Shown here piece after piece: positions 16,961 through 24,952 of a stretch of DNA of 64,000 nt. A model generated the notes under the pieces. The model made no database searches, had not been told where the DNA came from, and saw nothing but the letters and a program-made list of their open reading frames with translations. This DNA is from G016756615 sp050958605 (GTDB lineage Bacteria > Pseudomonadota > Alphaproteobacteria > Rhizobiales > Rhizobiaceae), in NCBI RefSeq assembly GCF_050958605.1, contig NZ_JBJHDO010000012.1:152925-216924 (forward strand). Direction: 5' to 3'. The position numbers were made by a program, and so were the translations under genes. The first letter of the stretch is position 1. Each line of letters opens with the position of its first letter.

Positions 16961-17561
16961 GCCCGCACTACCTCCACCTTTCCGGGACTTCGTAGCGGGG
17001 CCACCGCCCTCACCGCAAGCCGCGAGCCGGTCCGCCGTGGCCTCATACTGACAGTGTGGTGTCAGCAGGGGGAGTCGTGCTTCAAATTGACGCCAGCACC
17101 CGCCAAGTGCCCGAAGCTCGCCGATCGTGCCTAACAGCCCAAAGAAACTCCGCAGGGGCGTCACAGGCTTGCGAGACGCATCGGCAAAGAGGCGTCGCGG
17201 CTGCCAACATCCAAACCTTCCTGAAAAGGAGCGGTACCATTGGACGATCGTCGGCTCAGCTTTTCGACCGACACGGCTACTTCAAATGGGGATGTGTCCC
17301 CGGCCCTCCCGCCAAGGTTAAGATTCCGCCGCCTCGAGAGAGGTTAACGGGCGCAGCTCCATGCCCCATAGGTCCTGGCTGGCCCCTCCTTGCGGAGACC
17401 AGCGCTCCGCCGGTCCATCGACCGAGGAGCCGCCCGTTAGATCAGGATTAACGCCTCATTAAAAACAGCATGCGATCACCTGCCATCCGTCGGGCGCGGG
17501 TTGGATTTTTGTTATAGCGGTTGCCAGCATTCCGTTGGTGGCCGGCAGGAAGGTGACACGC
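16961..17561. other. Non-coding region with one candidate folded RNA
   Basis: About 600 bases without a supportable protein gene; the open frames crossing it have shifting composition and no recognisable domain. The only strong structure is at 17345-17439. The rest is probably the promoter region of the YcaQ-like gene on the left and of the small ORF at 17562 on the right. Confidence 0.5.
17345..17439. ncRNA. Candidate structured RNA, strand uncertain
   Basis: TAACGGGCG (17345-17353) pairs with CGCCCGTTA (17431-17439), then after a two-base bulge GCTCC (17356-17360) pairs with GGAGC (17426-17430), making a 14-pair closing stem. Inside are CGGTC/GACCG (17411-17415 with 17420-17424) and, on the minus strand, a GCTGG...CTCC stem capped by GCAA, a GNRA tetraloop. 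The GNRA loop favours the minus strand. The plus-strand reading offers GCGGAG/CTCCGC (17392-17397 with 17405-17410) instead. I recognise no known RNA family; it is not tmRNA, RNase P, SRP or 5S by eye. Confidence 0.35.
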
Positions 17562-17678
17562 ATGGCCTACAATTGGGAGCGCGGACCCACGATTCTCGAA
17601 CGCCATTGGAAGAAGGCTGCCGCAGCCATTCTGGCTTTGGCCGCTGCTTGGCTGGTCCTGGCCCTCTTGCCTGCTTGA
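17562..17678 (+). CDS. Very small single-span membrane protein
   Basis: A 38-residue ORF below usual gene-calling length. It has a good ribosome site (AGGAAGG ending eight bases before the ATG), a soluble N-terminus with tryptophan and charged residues (YNWERGPTILERHWKK) and a hydrophobic C-terminal span of about 20 residues. The amphipathic start followed by one span is common in real small membrane proteins of rhizobia. Function unknown. Confidence 0.5.
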   Translation: MAYNWERGPTILERHWKKAAAAILALAAAWLVLALLPA

Positions 17679-18012
17679 CGTGGCCGCCGCCGCGGCCCGA
17701 ACCCTATGGGAAGACATGCCATGTACATCAAATATTCGTGACAAGTAGCCCGTCACGCGAAATAAAATTTCCAGAAATAAAAATCCCCGCAAAGCCAAGC
17801 ATCTTGACAACCATTTCTGGATCGCAATCATAGGTACTGCTCAGATGTACGTGGGCCCCGTGTAAACAGGATAATACGGGGCAGTTCATCCGGCCTGGGC
17901 TCTCGACGCAGACGAAGCCCGTCCGTGCGGAGCCTATGGTATGCCCCCATGCCCAAAACTCCCACCGGTCTTCCCTGCGCGTTCAACGGCGGTAAATGTA
18001 GCGGGGTGTGCC
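17679..18012. other. AT-richer non-coding region
   Basis: No gene seen. It has lower GC than its surroundings between about 17740 and 17830, a possible -35 box TTGACA at 17805-17810, and a hairpin GCCCCGT/ACGGGGC (17856-17862 with 17877-17883). These may belong to the promoter and leader of the small gene at 18013. Confidence 0.4.
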
Positions 18013-18249
18013 ATGCGTGTTCATGTTGGACCGGCGAAGCGTCCGGGCAATGAACGGACGATATTCAACCAGCCGCTCGAGCAAGGGGAGATCGCGTCAG
18101 ACGGGGACGACGTCTGCCTCTCCTTCTGCGCGGTGGGTATCTATGACGGCCAGTCGCAGTATCGTTATACGATGAAATTTTCGCGCAGCGAGCTCCGGAG
18201 CATCCTTACTGCAGGTAGTTCTGGAGAGCATCTCGAGGCTGCTGAATAG
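18013..18249 (+). CDS. Hypothetical small protein
   Basis: A 78-residue soluble, mildly acidic protein with two cysteines (DVCLSFCAVGIYDGQSQY) and a final helix rich in Ser, Leu and Glu. ATG 18013 is preferred over the upstream end of the frame at 17941, which adds a proline-rich stretch with no ribosome site. It is followed by a strong hairpin terminator, which supports real expression. Family not recognised. Confidence 0.5.
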   Translation: MRVHVGPAKRPGNERTIFNQPLEQGEIASDGDDVCLSFCAVGIYDGQSQYRYTMKFSRSELRSILTAGSSGEHLEAAE

Positions 18250-18274
18250 TCGGAAACAATTCTCCTTCGCCTAT

Positions 18275-18304
18275 CGCTGGCCGGATCTAGAAATCCGGCC
18301 AGCG
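18275..18304 (+). terminator. Rho-independent terminator
   Basis: CGCTGGCCGGAT (18275-18286) and ATCCGGCCAGCG (18293-18304) form a perfect 12-pair stem with loop CTAGAA, extended outward by TCTCCT/AGGAGA. A T-rich tract (TTTTGTTTTCC) follows within ten bases. It ends the gene at 18013-18249. Confidence 0.75.
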
Positions 18305-18500
18305 CAGGAGATTTTGTTTTCCTTCGGACTGCTGACTACTCCGCCTATACAATTGATCTACGCCTCTGTTCGTCCAAATGGCGCGGTTAGAACGGAACGG
18401 CCGCCGTGCTAATTGGAAGGCATGGCAGAGGAGCTTCATTGTTCGCTGGAACCATGTACCGCGTTGGGAGTTAGGCCCTCGCCGCTAATGGAGGCCCGAC

Positions 18501-18758
18501 TTGAATACCCGATTCCCAAAACCCGTAGCCGTCAGCGATGCAGCGCGTTCGATCCTTGTGGAAGACGCCGAAAGTGCGGCAGAGTTTCTCTTGAAACGAT
18601 GGCCGACCTTTCGTGGCCCGCGCCATGCCGACGCCTGCGCCATATCCCTCCTGGTTGCGAGCGGCAGGGAAACGGCAAGCGTTGCGCACGCTGCTTTCGT
18701 CGCCGCTGCTCGCGAGGCAGACATCCTGCTTCCATATCCCTCGACCGCCGGGACCTGA
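18501..18758 (+). CDS. DUF982 domain protein (first of a tandem pair)
   Basis: An 85-residue protein of the DUF982 family, short soluble proteins nearly confined to rhizobia and relatives and of unknown function. The family pattern is clear: AESAAEFLLKRWP, GPRHADACAISLLVASGR, and the final VAHAAFVAAAREADI. The proposed TTG start at 18501 has GGAGG at 18490-18494, six bases upstream. A second DUF982 gene follows 65 bases later, so the two are probably co-transcribed paralogues. Confidence 0.65.
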   Translation: MNTRFPKPVAVSDAARSILVEDAESAAEFLLKRWPTFRGPRHADACAISLLVASGRETASVAHAAFVAAAREADILLPYPSTAGT

Positions 18759-18823
18759 CACTCGGCGTCAAGCCCTTCTTCCAGCCCCCCCGAATAAAGC
18801 CTTCAGACCACCGGAGGAAGAAA

Positions 18824-19102
18824 ATGAGTGACCGTCCATTTCCTATCCCTGTCGAAATCTCTCTAGATCCGGGTCACCGCCGCATCGTAGCGAGTGCATG
18901 GGAGGGAATAGAGTTCCTGTCTCAATACCGACCGGCACGGCCCGGTCCGAAATACCGGGCAGCGCTCAGAATCTGCCGCGACGCCATTGATGGTTGGCAG
19001 CCTGCGGCCAAGGCGCGTCGCGCCTTCGTGGCTGCGGCACGGGAGGCGCATTTGCTGGCACGGGCTCCGTCTCGCATCCTCGAATCGCCGCGCCGCAAGT
19101 GA
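18824..19102 (+). CDS. DUF982 domain protein (second of a tandem pair)
   Basis: A 92-residue DUF982 protein with the family end signature KARRAFVAAAREAHLL. It shares the FVAAAREA octamer with the upstream paralogue but is otherwise diverged, so the duplication is old. ATG 18824 has a GGAGGAAG box immediately upstream. Function unknown. Confidence 0.65.
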   Translation: MSDRPFPIPVEISLDPGHRRIVASAWEGIEFLSQYRPARPGPKYRAALRICRDAIDGWQPAAKARRAFVAAAREAHLLARAPSRILESPRRK

Positions 19103-19214
19103 CCCGCCGGACAACGGAGCCCCGGAAAAGACGTCACCCGCGCTGCATCGCCAAAGCCGAACAGCTTCGTTGTTGAGAATGCACGCAACACAAGGAGAAC
19201 TTGCTAGGAGCTGA

Positions 19215-19701
19215 ATGCCCGTCTTTGAACTGGTGAGCAGGACTGTCTTTGCCGTCACCAGCATCGCGCTGATGGGGAGCTTTTCGCGCTTCCGGGCAGG
19301 AAGTCGGTTCAACTCTTCTCGAAGCGGTCGGCTACACCATCATAGCGATCGCGGTATTCGACGTCGGAAAATACCTGTTTGAAGAAGAGGCCATTCGTGC
19401 ACGCGAGATGCGGCAGCCTGGCGAAGCCAGACGCAGCATGACCAAATTCATTTCGACGATCGCGATCGCGGTGTTCCTCGAGTCGCTCGTGTCCATGTTC
19501 GAGGCGAGCAAGGAAGATATGCGAACGATGGTTTATCCGACCCTTGCTCTTTTTGGCGGTGTCGCCTTGGTCGTCGGTCTCGGTGTTTACCAGCGATTGA
19601 GCGTGGTTGTCGAAAAGCACACTGGTTCTACGCGAGAGGGAGGCAAGGAAAAACGACCTCGTAATGGACGGCCGGCGCAACGAAGCATCGACAACGCCTG
19701 A
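19215..19701 (+). pseudogene. Three-span membrane protein gene with a frameshift
   Basis: The start ATG at 19215 (frame 0) reads 20 sensible residues (MPVFELVSRTVFAVTSIALM) and then becomes nonsense. A second frame (+1) then gives a continuous membrane protein: a GYTIIAIAVFDVGKYLFEEE span, an FISTIAIAVFLESLVSMF span, and a YPTLALFGGVALVVGLGVYQ span, ending at 19701. Removing one G from the GGGG at 19274-19277 joins the frames into about 161 residues. Either the gene is broken, or the G-run is a sequencing error. Function unknown. Confidence 0.6.
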
Positions 19702-19726
19702 GGCCGTAGCGTCGTCGGTGCGTGGC

Positions 19727-20002
19727 TTACGCTCTCCGATAATGCTTCCCGAAGACTGCAGGGCGAAACGGGAATACGTTGCCGTCGCGATCACGGACGA
19801 TCCAATCATCGATCTCGGCGATCCGCACCACGCCGCCATTGTCGATCTCCATCTTCAGCAATGCGGTCTGGGAATCGACAATTCGTACCTGCCCGCTCCT
19901 CAGCTTCGCCAGAATCCACCCCGGCTCCTCCGCCTGGTTGCCTCCCGCAGTCCATTGAAAGGCGTCGATCGTCGACCCGTCACTCCTGGCAATGAACTTC
20001 AT
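19727..20002 (-). CDS. Hypothetical protein, phage-like
   Basis: A 91-residue protein starting at the ATG at 20002, which has GGGAGG just upstream. Its C-terminal half (VVRIAEIDDWIVRDRDGNVFPFRPAVFGKHYRRA) follows the layout of small phage-encoded proteins, in which a D-W-I-V/I-R-G motif is followed by P-x-x-F and K-x-Y. That suggests prophage origin, but no other phage gene is adjacent. Its 3' end lies 25 bases from the end of the frameshifted membrane gene (convergent). Confidence 0.5.
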   Translation of the reverse strand: MKFIARSDGSTIDAFQWTAGGNQAEEPGWILAKLRSGQVRIVDSQTALLKMEIDNGGVVRIAEIDDWIVRDRDGNVFPFRPAVFGKHYRRA

Positions 20003-20142
20003 GGGATCCTCCCTTCCTGCACTCGTGCAGAACGATATCTCGGCAGACGGGTTCCAGAGCACTCTTGCGAAGCCAACCAAGCCCTCACGACGTGCGTCGG
20101 GCACGTCAGTCTCGCCATTTCCCTGTTCCATATCGAGGCATG

Positions 20143-20352
20143 TCAAGGCAGCCTCTCTGATTGCGCGTCCCCCTGTCGGCCATCTGGAAAACGGCAGAGC
20201 GAAAACCCAAAACCATCGCTGTGGCGTCGCGACCTTGCAAATACCGCCGGCCCTCCGACGATACTGGCGACGCCGGCAACCAGCAGGAACAGGAAGGCGA
20301 GAGGCCAACCGTAGTCGTTGACCGCCCGCTCGGGAATCAGCGGCCTGAGCAA
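20143..20352 (-). CDS. Possible small membrane protein
   Basis: A 69-residue frame on the minus strand with one convincing hydrophobic span (YGWPLAFLFLLVAGVASIVGG). The start would be a TTG at 20352 with AGGA eight bases upstream. The tail is not recognisable, so this is weakly supported and may be chance. It occupies the 467-base gap between 20003 and 20469, in which I see nothing else. Confidence 0.25.
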   Translation of the reverse strand: MLRPLIPERAVNDYGWPLAFLFLLVAGVASIVGGPAVFARSRRHSDGFGFSLCRFPDGRQGDAQSERLP

Positions 20353-20469
20353 TGTGATGATCCTGTTTGTCGAGTATCTTCGCGGAAACGCGGACTGTCT
20401 TCACAAAGTTCCAGCGAAGCGTGTCATCGCGCAATCTATCGTGATTTTCTCTCAGGACTTATTCCGACC

Positions 20470-21420
20470 TCACGGTGCCGTGCAGGCCATGCAGATCTGC
20501 TCGATGTGCCGATGATCCGTGCCACAACAGCCGCCGAGCACGTTGATCCGCGGAAACCGCCTTCGCAATGCACGATACTGTTCCCCGAGAGCCACCGGGT
20601 CGCCGGCGTCGAGCTCCGTGGCCTCGTCGAGTTCCTTGTGGCTGCGCTCCGAAGCGTTTGCCCGGATGCCACGAATGCGGTCGGCCCATGTCTCGCCGGA
20701 ATGGAGCTGTTTCTCGAAGTGGGTCGGGTGAGCGCAGTTGATCATGTAGTAGGCCGGCCCCGCGTCGGTTAGGGCGTCGACCATCCCGATTGCCTCCTTC
20801 AGGCTGTCGCCCGTCGGCAGGCAGCCGTTGGTCTCGACCGTGAACGAAATGGCTACCGGAAGTCCGGCGGTTTGAGCGGCTCGGGTGATGCCGATAGCCT
20901 CGTTGACGTTGGTCATGGTGATAGCGGTAACCAGGTCGACGCCAGCGGCTGCAAGGACGCCGATCTGCTGGCCATGATAGGCCTCGGCCTCCTCCGGCGT
21001 CATGAGCTTCCCCGGATCATAGCCGTCGCCGCGCGGGCCGACGCAGCCGCTGATGACCATCGGCGAACGGTCCGTCTCGAATTCTGCCTTCAGATCATGG
21101 AGAAGCACGATTGCGTTGCGGTTGGCATCGTCGAGGGCGTTCGACGAATACCCTAGTTTTTCGCCCCAGTCGGGGCTCGCCCGCCAGGTCGCACTCTCCA
21201 GGATGAAACCTACGCCGTTGTCGCGAGCGACCGCCGCGTGGCGGGCATAGTAATTGCGCAGGGCGACGGTACCCTCCTTGTCCTGAAGGAGAAGGAATGC
21301 AGCGAAATAGGGCAGCTCGAGACCTTCATGAAAGATCAGTGTGGTCTCGATCCCGCCATCGGTCAGAAAAATGTCGCCGGCCAGTTGTGGCAAATGATGT
21401 TCATTCCCCATCATTCTCAT
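20470..21420 (-). CDS. Homocysteine S-methyltransferase family protein
   Basis: A 316-residue zinc enzyme of the Hcy-binding (BHMT/MmuM) fold. The N-terminal TDGGIETTLIF turn and the C-terminal zinc-binding GGCCGTD pair of cysteines are present, plus a likely upstream cysteine in MINCAHPTHF. Family members transfer a methyl group from betaine, S-methylmethionine or similar donors to homocysteine. It stands alone on the minus strand. ATGs at 21420, 21414 and 21411 are all possible; AAAGGA lies best for the inner two. No SAM riboswitch is seen upstream. Confidence 0.85.
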   Translation of the reverse strand: MRMMGNEHHLPQLAGDIFLTDGGIETTLIFHEGLELPYFAAFLLLQDKEGTVALRNYYARHAAVARDNGVGFILESATWRASPDWGEKLGYSSNALDDANRNAIVLLHDLKAEFETDRSPMVISGCVGPRGDGYDPGKLMTPEEAEAYHGQQIGVLAAAGVDLVTAITMTNVNEAIGITRAAQTAGLPVAISFTVETNGCLPTGDSLKEAIGMVDALTDAGPAYYMINCAHPTHFEKQLHSGETWADRIRGIRANASERSHKELDEATELDAGDPVALGEQYRALRRRFPRINVLGGCCGTDHRHIEQICMACTAP

Positions 21421-21762
21421 GTCCTTTGGTGACTATCGCCATGTAAATCCGGCAGAGGGCCGGCATCTCGCGAAGCAAGCAATTTAAACCAAGACTTTTT
21501 CAGGAGTTTTTCCGATATCGTTTCAGTTGTTTCATGACCCGATGTCGGCCAGCCGATCTACGATCTTTTTCGGCCAAGAGCTGTGCTCGGTCGGTATAAG
21601 CCCCACTGGATTTCGGACCTACACTTGAGGGTTGTGACAAGCCGCTCGAACCTCTCTTGAGGTGAAAGCTGCTTCAGCATGCGAAACCCTTGTCCTTTCG
21701 GAACGTTAGTAGCCCGCATCATCAAGGTGCCCTTCACCCTCCAGCCGAAAGGATCGATTGAA
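21421..21762. other. Intergenic region
   Basis: No gene or RNA supported. It includes a T-rich stretch (21495-21530), and a GGAAC at 21700-21704 without a matching -10 box. It must hold the divergent promoters for the homocysteine methyltransferase and the membrane-anchored protein at 21763. Confidence 0.4.
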
Positions 21763-22107
21763 ATGGCCGATGACAGAACTACCCCGGAAACGACAACTCG
21801 CGAGGCCCAAGAGGCGCTGGAAAAGCAGGTTGCTCAAATGAAACGCGAGATCAACAAGATCAACCGAATGTTGGCAGGACGGGCTGAGGAAACAGCAGAG
21901 GAAGTAAGTGGATGGTACAATGGTGCCACGGAGCGTGCTTCCAGGGCCACCCAGGCTCTCAGAACGCAGGCACAAACTGTTTCCGAAGCAGTTCGCGAAA
22001 ATCCAGGCACCGTTTCTTCAGCAATGTTCCTCGGCGGCATCGTCGGGTTCGCGATCGGTTGCCTGTTCAGCCAAGCGACATCGGAGTCGCACCGGCGCTG
22101 GTACTAG
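21763..22107 (+). CDS. ElaB/DUF883-like membrane-anchored protein
   Basis: A 114-residue protein with a long charged helical N-terminus, probably coiled coil (EALEKQVAQMKREINKINRML), and a single C-terminal glycine-rich span (SSAMFLGGIVGFAIGCLFSQ) ending in RRWY. This layout matches the ElaB/YqjD/YgaM family, tail-anchored inner-membrane proteins linked to ribosome or stress responses in E. coli. ATG 21763 is chosen for its AAGGA box and because upstream residues are not family-like. Confidence 0.6.
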   Translation: MADDRTTPETTTREAQEALEKQVAQMKREINKINRMLAGRAEETAEEVSGWYNGATERASRATQALRTQAQTVSEAVRENPGTVSSAMFLGGIVGFAIGCLFSQATSESHRRWY

Positions 22108-22234
22108 CCGACGGCACGGGCCGTATCGCTGGTAAAGCCCCAGGCGGCCGCGTTTTCTCACGCGGCACACCCACGCGGTCCACCAGGCTTGGCGCCTCGT
22201 TCAAGAGCGAGGCGGTCGGCCTGGGAACGACGGG

Positions 22235-23182
22235 TTGTCCAACACGCCTTCGGACCCATTTCTGGAGAGAACCGAACTGAGTTCGCCCATGGTTGTTCGC
22301 CGAGTGATCGCCATGCTCTCCGAAAGAGCCGGCGAATTGATGAGCCCTCCTCCGGGTTTGGAGTTCGACTACTCCAAGCCGAAATATGAGGCAGCCCTGG
22401 TCGATGCGGATTCCGTGTCCTGGCGGATATTCAAGAATCCCGTTGCCCTTTTCGTCGGCGGAGTAGCGGCCGTTATTCTGGAACTTGCCGAACCGTCGGT
22501 GCGGACCGGGGTGTGGGATCACAGCTCCTTTCGCAAGGACGCGGTTACCCGTCTTCGACGAACAGGCGCTGCTGCTATGATGACCGTGTATGGACCCCGC
22601 ACGGCGGCGGAGAAGATGATCAAAGGTGTTGTGCGCGCACACGAGAGGGTTCGCGGCACGACACCCACGGGGCTGCGATACCACGCCAATGATCCACGAT
22701 TGTTGAACTGGGTCCAAGCGACAGCATCTTATGGCTTCATCGAAGCCTATCATCGTTTCGTCCTGCCACTTTCTCCAGAGGAGCGATCGGCGGTGTTTCG
22801 CGAGGGTGCCGCGGCCGCCGAGCTCTACGGAGCGACCGGCGCTCCCAAAAGTCTGTCGGATTGGGAAAGCCTTCTTGAGGCTATGCGGCCGGCGTTGGAA
22901 CGATCGGAGATAATTTTCGAATTTCTCACCATCATGCGCCGGGCGCCGGCCATGCCTTGGCCGTTGCGCCCCTTCCAGCGTCTGCTGATCCAGGCGGCCG
23001 TGGATATCGTTCCGACAGACCTGCAGGTCGCATTGGGGCTCCAGCGCCTGGGACTGTCGCCCCTGCAGCACCGGATAGTGCGCTTCGCCGGGCGTGTCGC
23101 TGACCGAATACCACTGCTTACCGCGCCGCCGGCACAGGCTTCCATACGCATGGGCCGCGAGCCGGACGCTCTCTACCGCTGA
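22235..23182 (+). CDS. Oxygenase MpaB family protein (DUF2236)
   Basis: A 315-residue protein of the MpaB/Lcp-like fold, whose characterised members are heme b oxygenases (rubber oxygenase Lcp) or side-chain cleaving enzymes. Characteristic elements are WRIFKNPVALFVGGVAAVILELAEP, a HERVRG helix and the NDPRLLNWVQATASYGFIEAY stretch. The proposed start is a TTG at 22235 with only a weak ribosome site; ATG at 22289 would remove 18 residues. Substrate unknown. Confidence 0.75.
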   Translation: MSNTPSDPFLERTELSSPMVVRRVIAMLSERAGELMSPPPGLEFDYSKPKYEAALVDADSVSWRIFKNPVALFVGGVAAVILELAEPSVRTGVWDHSSFRKDAVTRLRRTGAAAMMTVYGPRTAAEKMIKGVVRAHERVRGTTPTGLRYHANDPRLLNWVQATASYGFIEAYHRFVLPLSPEERSAVFREGAAAAELYGATGAPKSLSDWESLLEAMRPALERSEIIFEFLTIMRRAPAMPWPLRPFQRLLIQAAVDIVPTDLQVALGLQRLGLSPLQHRIVRFAGRVADRIPLLTAPPAQASIRMGREPDALYR

Positions 23183-23239
23183 AGCTTCTGCTGTGACTTC
23201 TTCTCCACATGCAGAGCGTCGGCTTTATTCGATTCTGCC

Positions 23240-23264
23240 GGAACACCTGTCCTCCTCCACCGTT
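23240..23264 (+). promoter_or_regulatory. EcfG-type general stress promoter
   Basis: GGAAC (23240-23244), 16 bases, then CGTT (23261-23264). This is the exact consensus of promoters read by the alphaproteobacterial general stress sigma factor EcfG. The expected transcript start would lie near 23271, about 70 bases before the ATG at 23340. Confidence 0.6.
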
Positions 23265-23339
23265 GGAAAAGATCGGGAGAAGCGGATGCGGCAATGGGCT
23301 GGCACAGCTTCTCCAATCCCACATTCAGAGAGAAGCACG

Positions 23340-23525
23340 ATGTCCACCAAGCTACCGCCCGTCCCGCCGCAGAACCGGAGTCCGAAGGGATCCGGTGAAC
23401 AAAAGCAGGCAAATCCGGACGATCTACATCATGGCACCCAGGGCGCACCCGATCCGGATCGGCAAGGACAGCAGGCAAACACCAAGGTCAATACGACCCA
23501 CCAGGGACACCAGCAAGACCGCTGA
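23340..23525 (+). CDS. Small hydrophilic, probably disordered protein
   Basis: A 61-residue protein rich in Gln, Pro, Asp, His and Asn with almost no hydrophobic residues, as in hydrophilin-like stress proteins. AGAGAGAAG precedes the ATG at 23340. It lies under an EcfG-type promoter and is followed 10 bases later by a second small hydrophilic gene. Function unknown; desiccation or osmotic protection is a guess from composition and promoter. Confidence 0.5.
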   Translation: MSTKLPPVPPQNRSPKGSGEQKQANPDDLHHGTQGAPDPDRQGQQANTKVNTTHQGHQQDR

Positions 23526-23535
23526 GGAGCAGGCC

Positions 23536-23736
23536 ATGTCGACATCGAAGAAGGCGCCTCAAACCATTCGCCAAGGCGGGCCCGGAGCATCTCATGAGAA
23601 TGCCAAGGCCCCTTTGGAGGTCAAGAAGCCGCCTGCGGATGATGAGCGCCGCAACACGAGCCGCGTTTCGGGAGGCGGCGGCGAAAGAGATCGCCACCAC
23701 ACTCACGATCCAGGTAAAAAGCGCGGGAAGCTCTAA
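23536..23736 (+). CDS. Small hydrophilic, probably disordered protein
   Basis: A 66-residue, highly charged and glycine-rich protein (SGGGGERDRHHTHDPGKKRGKL at the C-terminus), with no predicted fold. The ATG at 23536 follows GGAGCAGG. It probably forms one stress-induced unit with the gene at 23340. Unrecognised family. Confidence 0.45.
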   Translation: MSTSKKAPQTIRQGGPGASHENAKAPLEVKKPPADDERRNTSRVSGGGGERDRHHTHDPGKKRGKL

Positions 23737-23793
23737 CCTCTCGGCGGGGCCCTTGCCGCGCGCTGGCTCCTTGCCTACACGCACGAACGGTAG

Positions 23794-23932
23794 GTCCCGC
23801 TCTCCGTCTCGGCTGCGCCGAGCACCTCTCCTTCACCTTGGGGAGGGAGAGGACCGCTGACCTTGCACTCGGCGCCTTTCCACGAAGTGGGGGAGAGGTG
23901 GCTCGGCGAAGCCGAGTTGAAGAGGGGGACGG
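23794..23932. repeat. Palindromic intergenic repeat (variant a)
   Basis: The left arm contains CTCGGCTGCGCCGAGCACCTCTCC and the right arm GGAGAGGTGGCTCGGCGAAGCCGAG, so the ends pair, each carrying its own small CTCGGC/GCCGAG hairpin. This is one of several nested palindromes found in gaps between genes of this window. Confidence 0.6.
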
Positions 23933-23967
23933 CGCGCCGCGCGCCATCGTTGTGAAGGAGGAGTTCG

Positions 23968-24300
23968 ATGCGAGTCATTTCTGCCATCTTATCGTTGTTC
24001 TGTTTCTTCATAATGCCGGCCCAGCCTTTGATCGCCCAGGAAAAGCGTTTCGCTGATGCGACGGAGACCAATCAAAAACTGATGGATCTCTATGAACACA
24101 CCGGCGACATATGCCTCCGCAACCCAAGTCGCGATGTCCAGGTGACCGTCGCCTGTATGTCGATGACGGTCTACGGTTTGGCGCTGAACGAAAGAGGCCT
24201 GTGCTACGGTAAACGTGACGAAGCGAATGCCTTCAAGAAGTGGCACGAATGCCAGGAAGATTCCGATCGCTTTTCCGAGAGTAGCCTGACAAGCTTCTGA
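23968..24300 (+). CDS. Small secreted protein, unknown function
   Basis: A 110-residue protein with a clear signal peptide (ISAILSLFCFFIMPAQPLIAQ, cleavage after IAQ). The mature domain of about 86 residues has four cysteines (DICLRN, VACMSM, GLCYGK, HECQED) that could form two disulfides. GAAGGAGG lies before the ATG. It resembles small periplasmic Rap1a/Tai-like proteins in size and cysteine number, but this is only suggestive. Confidence 0.6.
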   Translation: MRVISAILSLFCFFIMPAQPLIAQEKRFADATETNQKLMDLYEHTGDICLRNPSRDVQVTVACMSMTVYGLALNERGLCYGKRDEANAFKKWHECQEDSDRFSESSLTSF

Positions 24301-24687
24301 CCGACGATTGTCCGTGCATCCGAGCGCATGGCCAGGAATACTAAGCATCGGTTGAATCTGAACAGTCCGCGCAAGATATATCGAGCAACCGGGCAAGCAA
24401 GCGATTTATAAGATGGCTATCTCGACTCCAGGGAGAAACATCTTACGCAACGTAAATGATTATTACCATGATTTAACAATATTTCTTACAGTATTCTGAT
24501 AGGCCTATCTTGCGGCCGTTAGAAGCCGCGGCGGCCGGCGCGCTCAGGCAATTCAAAGTTGGGGTCGCCGGCCGCAACCTATCGGGCCCTCGTGCAGTGC
24601 CCGACTGGTGCTCGGCGGCGATCCAACTCGAACTCGGCCTTCTCGCCGGCATCCCTGGTCGCGACGTGGAGCGTTGCGATCCTATGC
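24301..24687. other. Non-coding region
   Basis: About 390 bases with two short opposing frames near 24473-24713, neither with a ribosome site or recognisable composition. The part around 24400-24490 is AT-richer than its surroundings and may contain promoter elements. No RNA structure stands out. Confidence 0.4.
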
Positions 24688-24927
24688 TCAATCGTCAATG
24701 GGATTGTTGGTAGGCCTCGGCGTAACGTTTGCTTGATCGGGCGCATCGCTGCGACGCTCAGGGAATGGATCGGGCAGAGGATTATCGGCTGGTCTTGCTT
24801 CCCCGCTCGTGTCGGGGTTGACCGGTGCTCCTCCTTCGTCGGTATTCGTTTCGTCCCGGCGCTTGTGCGGCAGGCCTTCGGTCTCGGGCGTTCTTACCGG
24901 CGGCACGTTTTTGGGATTGTCGGACAT
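24688..24927 (-). CDS. Small proline-rich hydrophilic protein
   Basis: A 79-residue disordered protein dominated by Pro, Asn, Asp, Glu and Arg (TPETEGLPHKRRDETNTDEG). ATG at 24927 has AGGAG eight bases upstream. An EcfG-like promoter lies at 24953-24977, so it probably belongs to the general stress regulon like the proteins at 23340-23736. Function unknown. Confidence 0.55.
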   Translation of the reverse strand: MSDNPKNVPPVRTPETEGLPHKRRDETNTDEGGAPVNPDTSGEARPADNPLPDPFPERRSDAPDQANVTPRPTNNPIDD

Positions 24928-24952
24928 GTCATCGCTCCTGGTTCGCGGAGCA

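Noticed and set aside
18439..18457. GGAAC...CGTT upstream of the first DUF982 gene as an EcfG promoter
   Set aside because: The spacing is only nine bases, where 16-17 are needed.
21421..21680. Possible SAM-sensing riboswitch upstream of the homocysteine methyltransferase
   Set aside because: The leader does not show the conserved loop and pseudoknot bases of the SAM-II class as far as I can read.
24473..24713. Two opposing small frames near 24.5 kb
   Set aside because: Neither has a ribosome site, and residues are low complexity.
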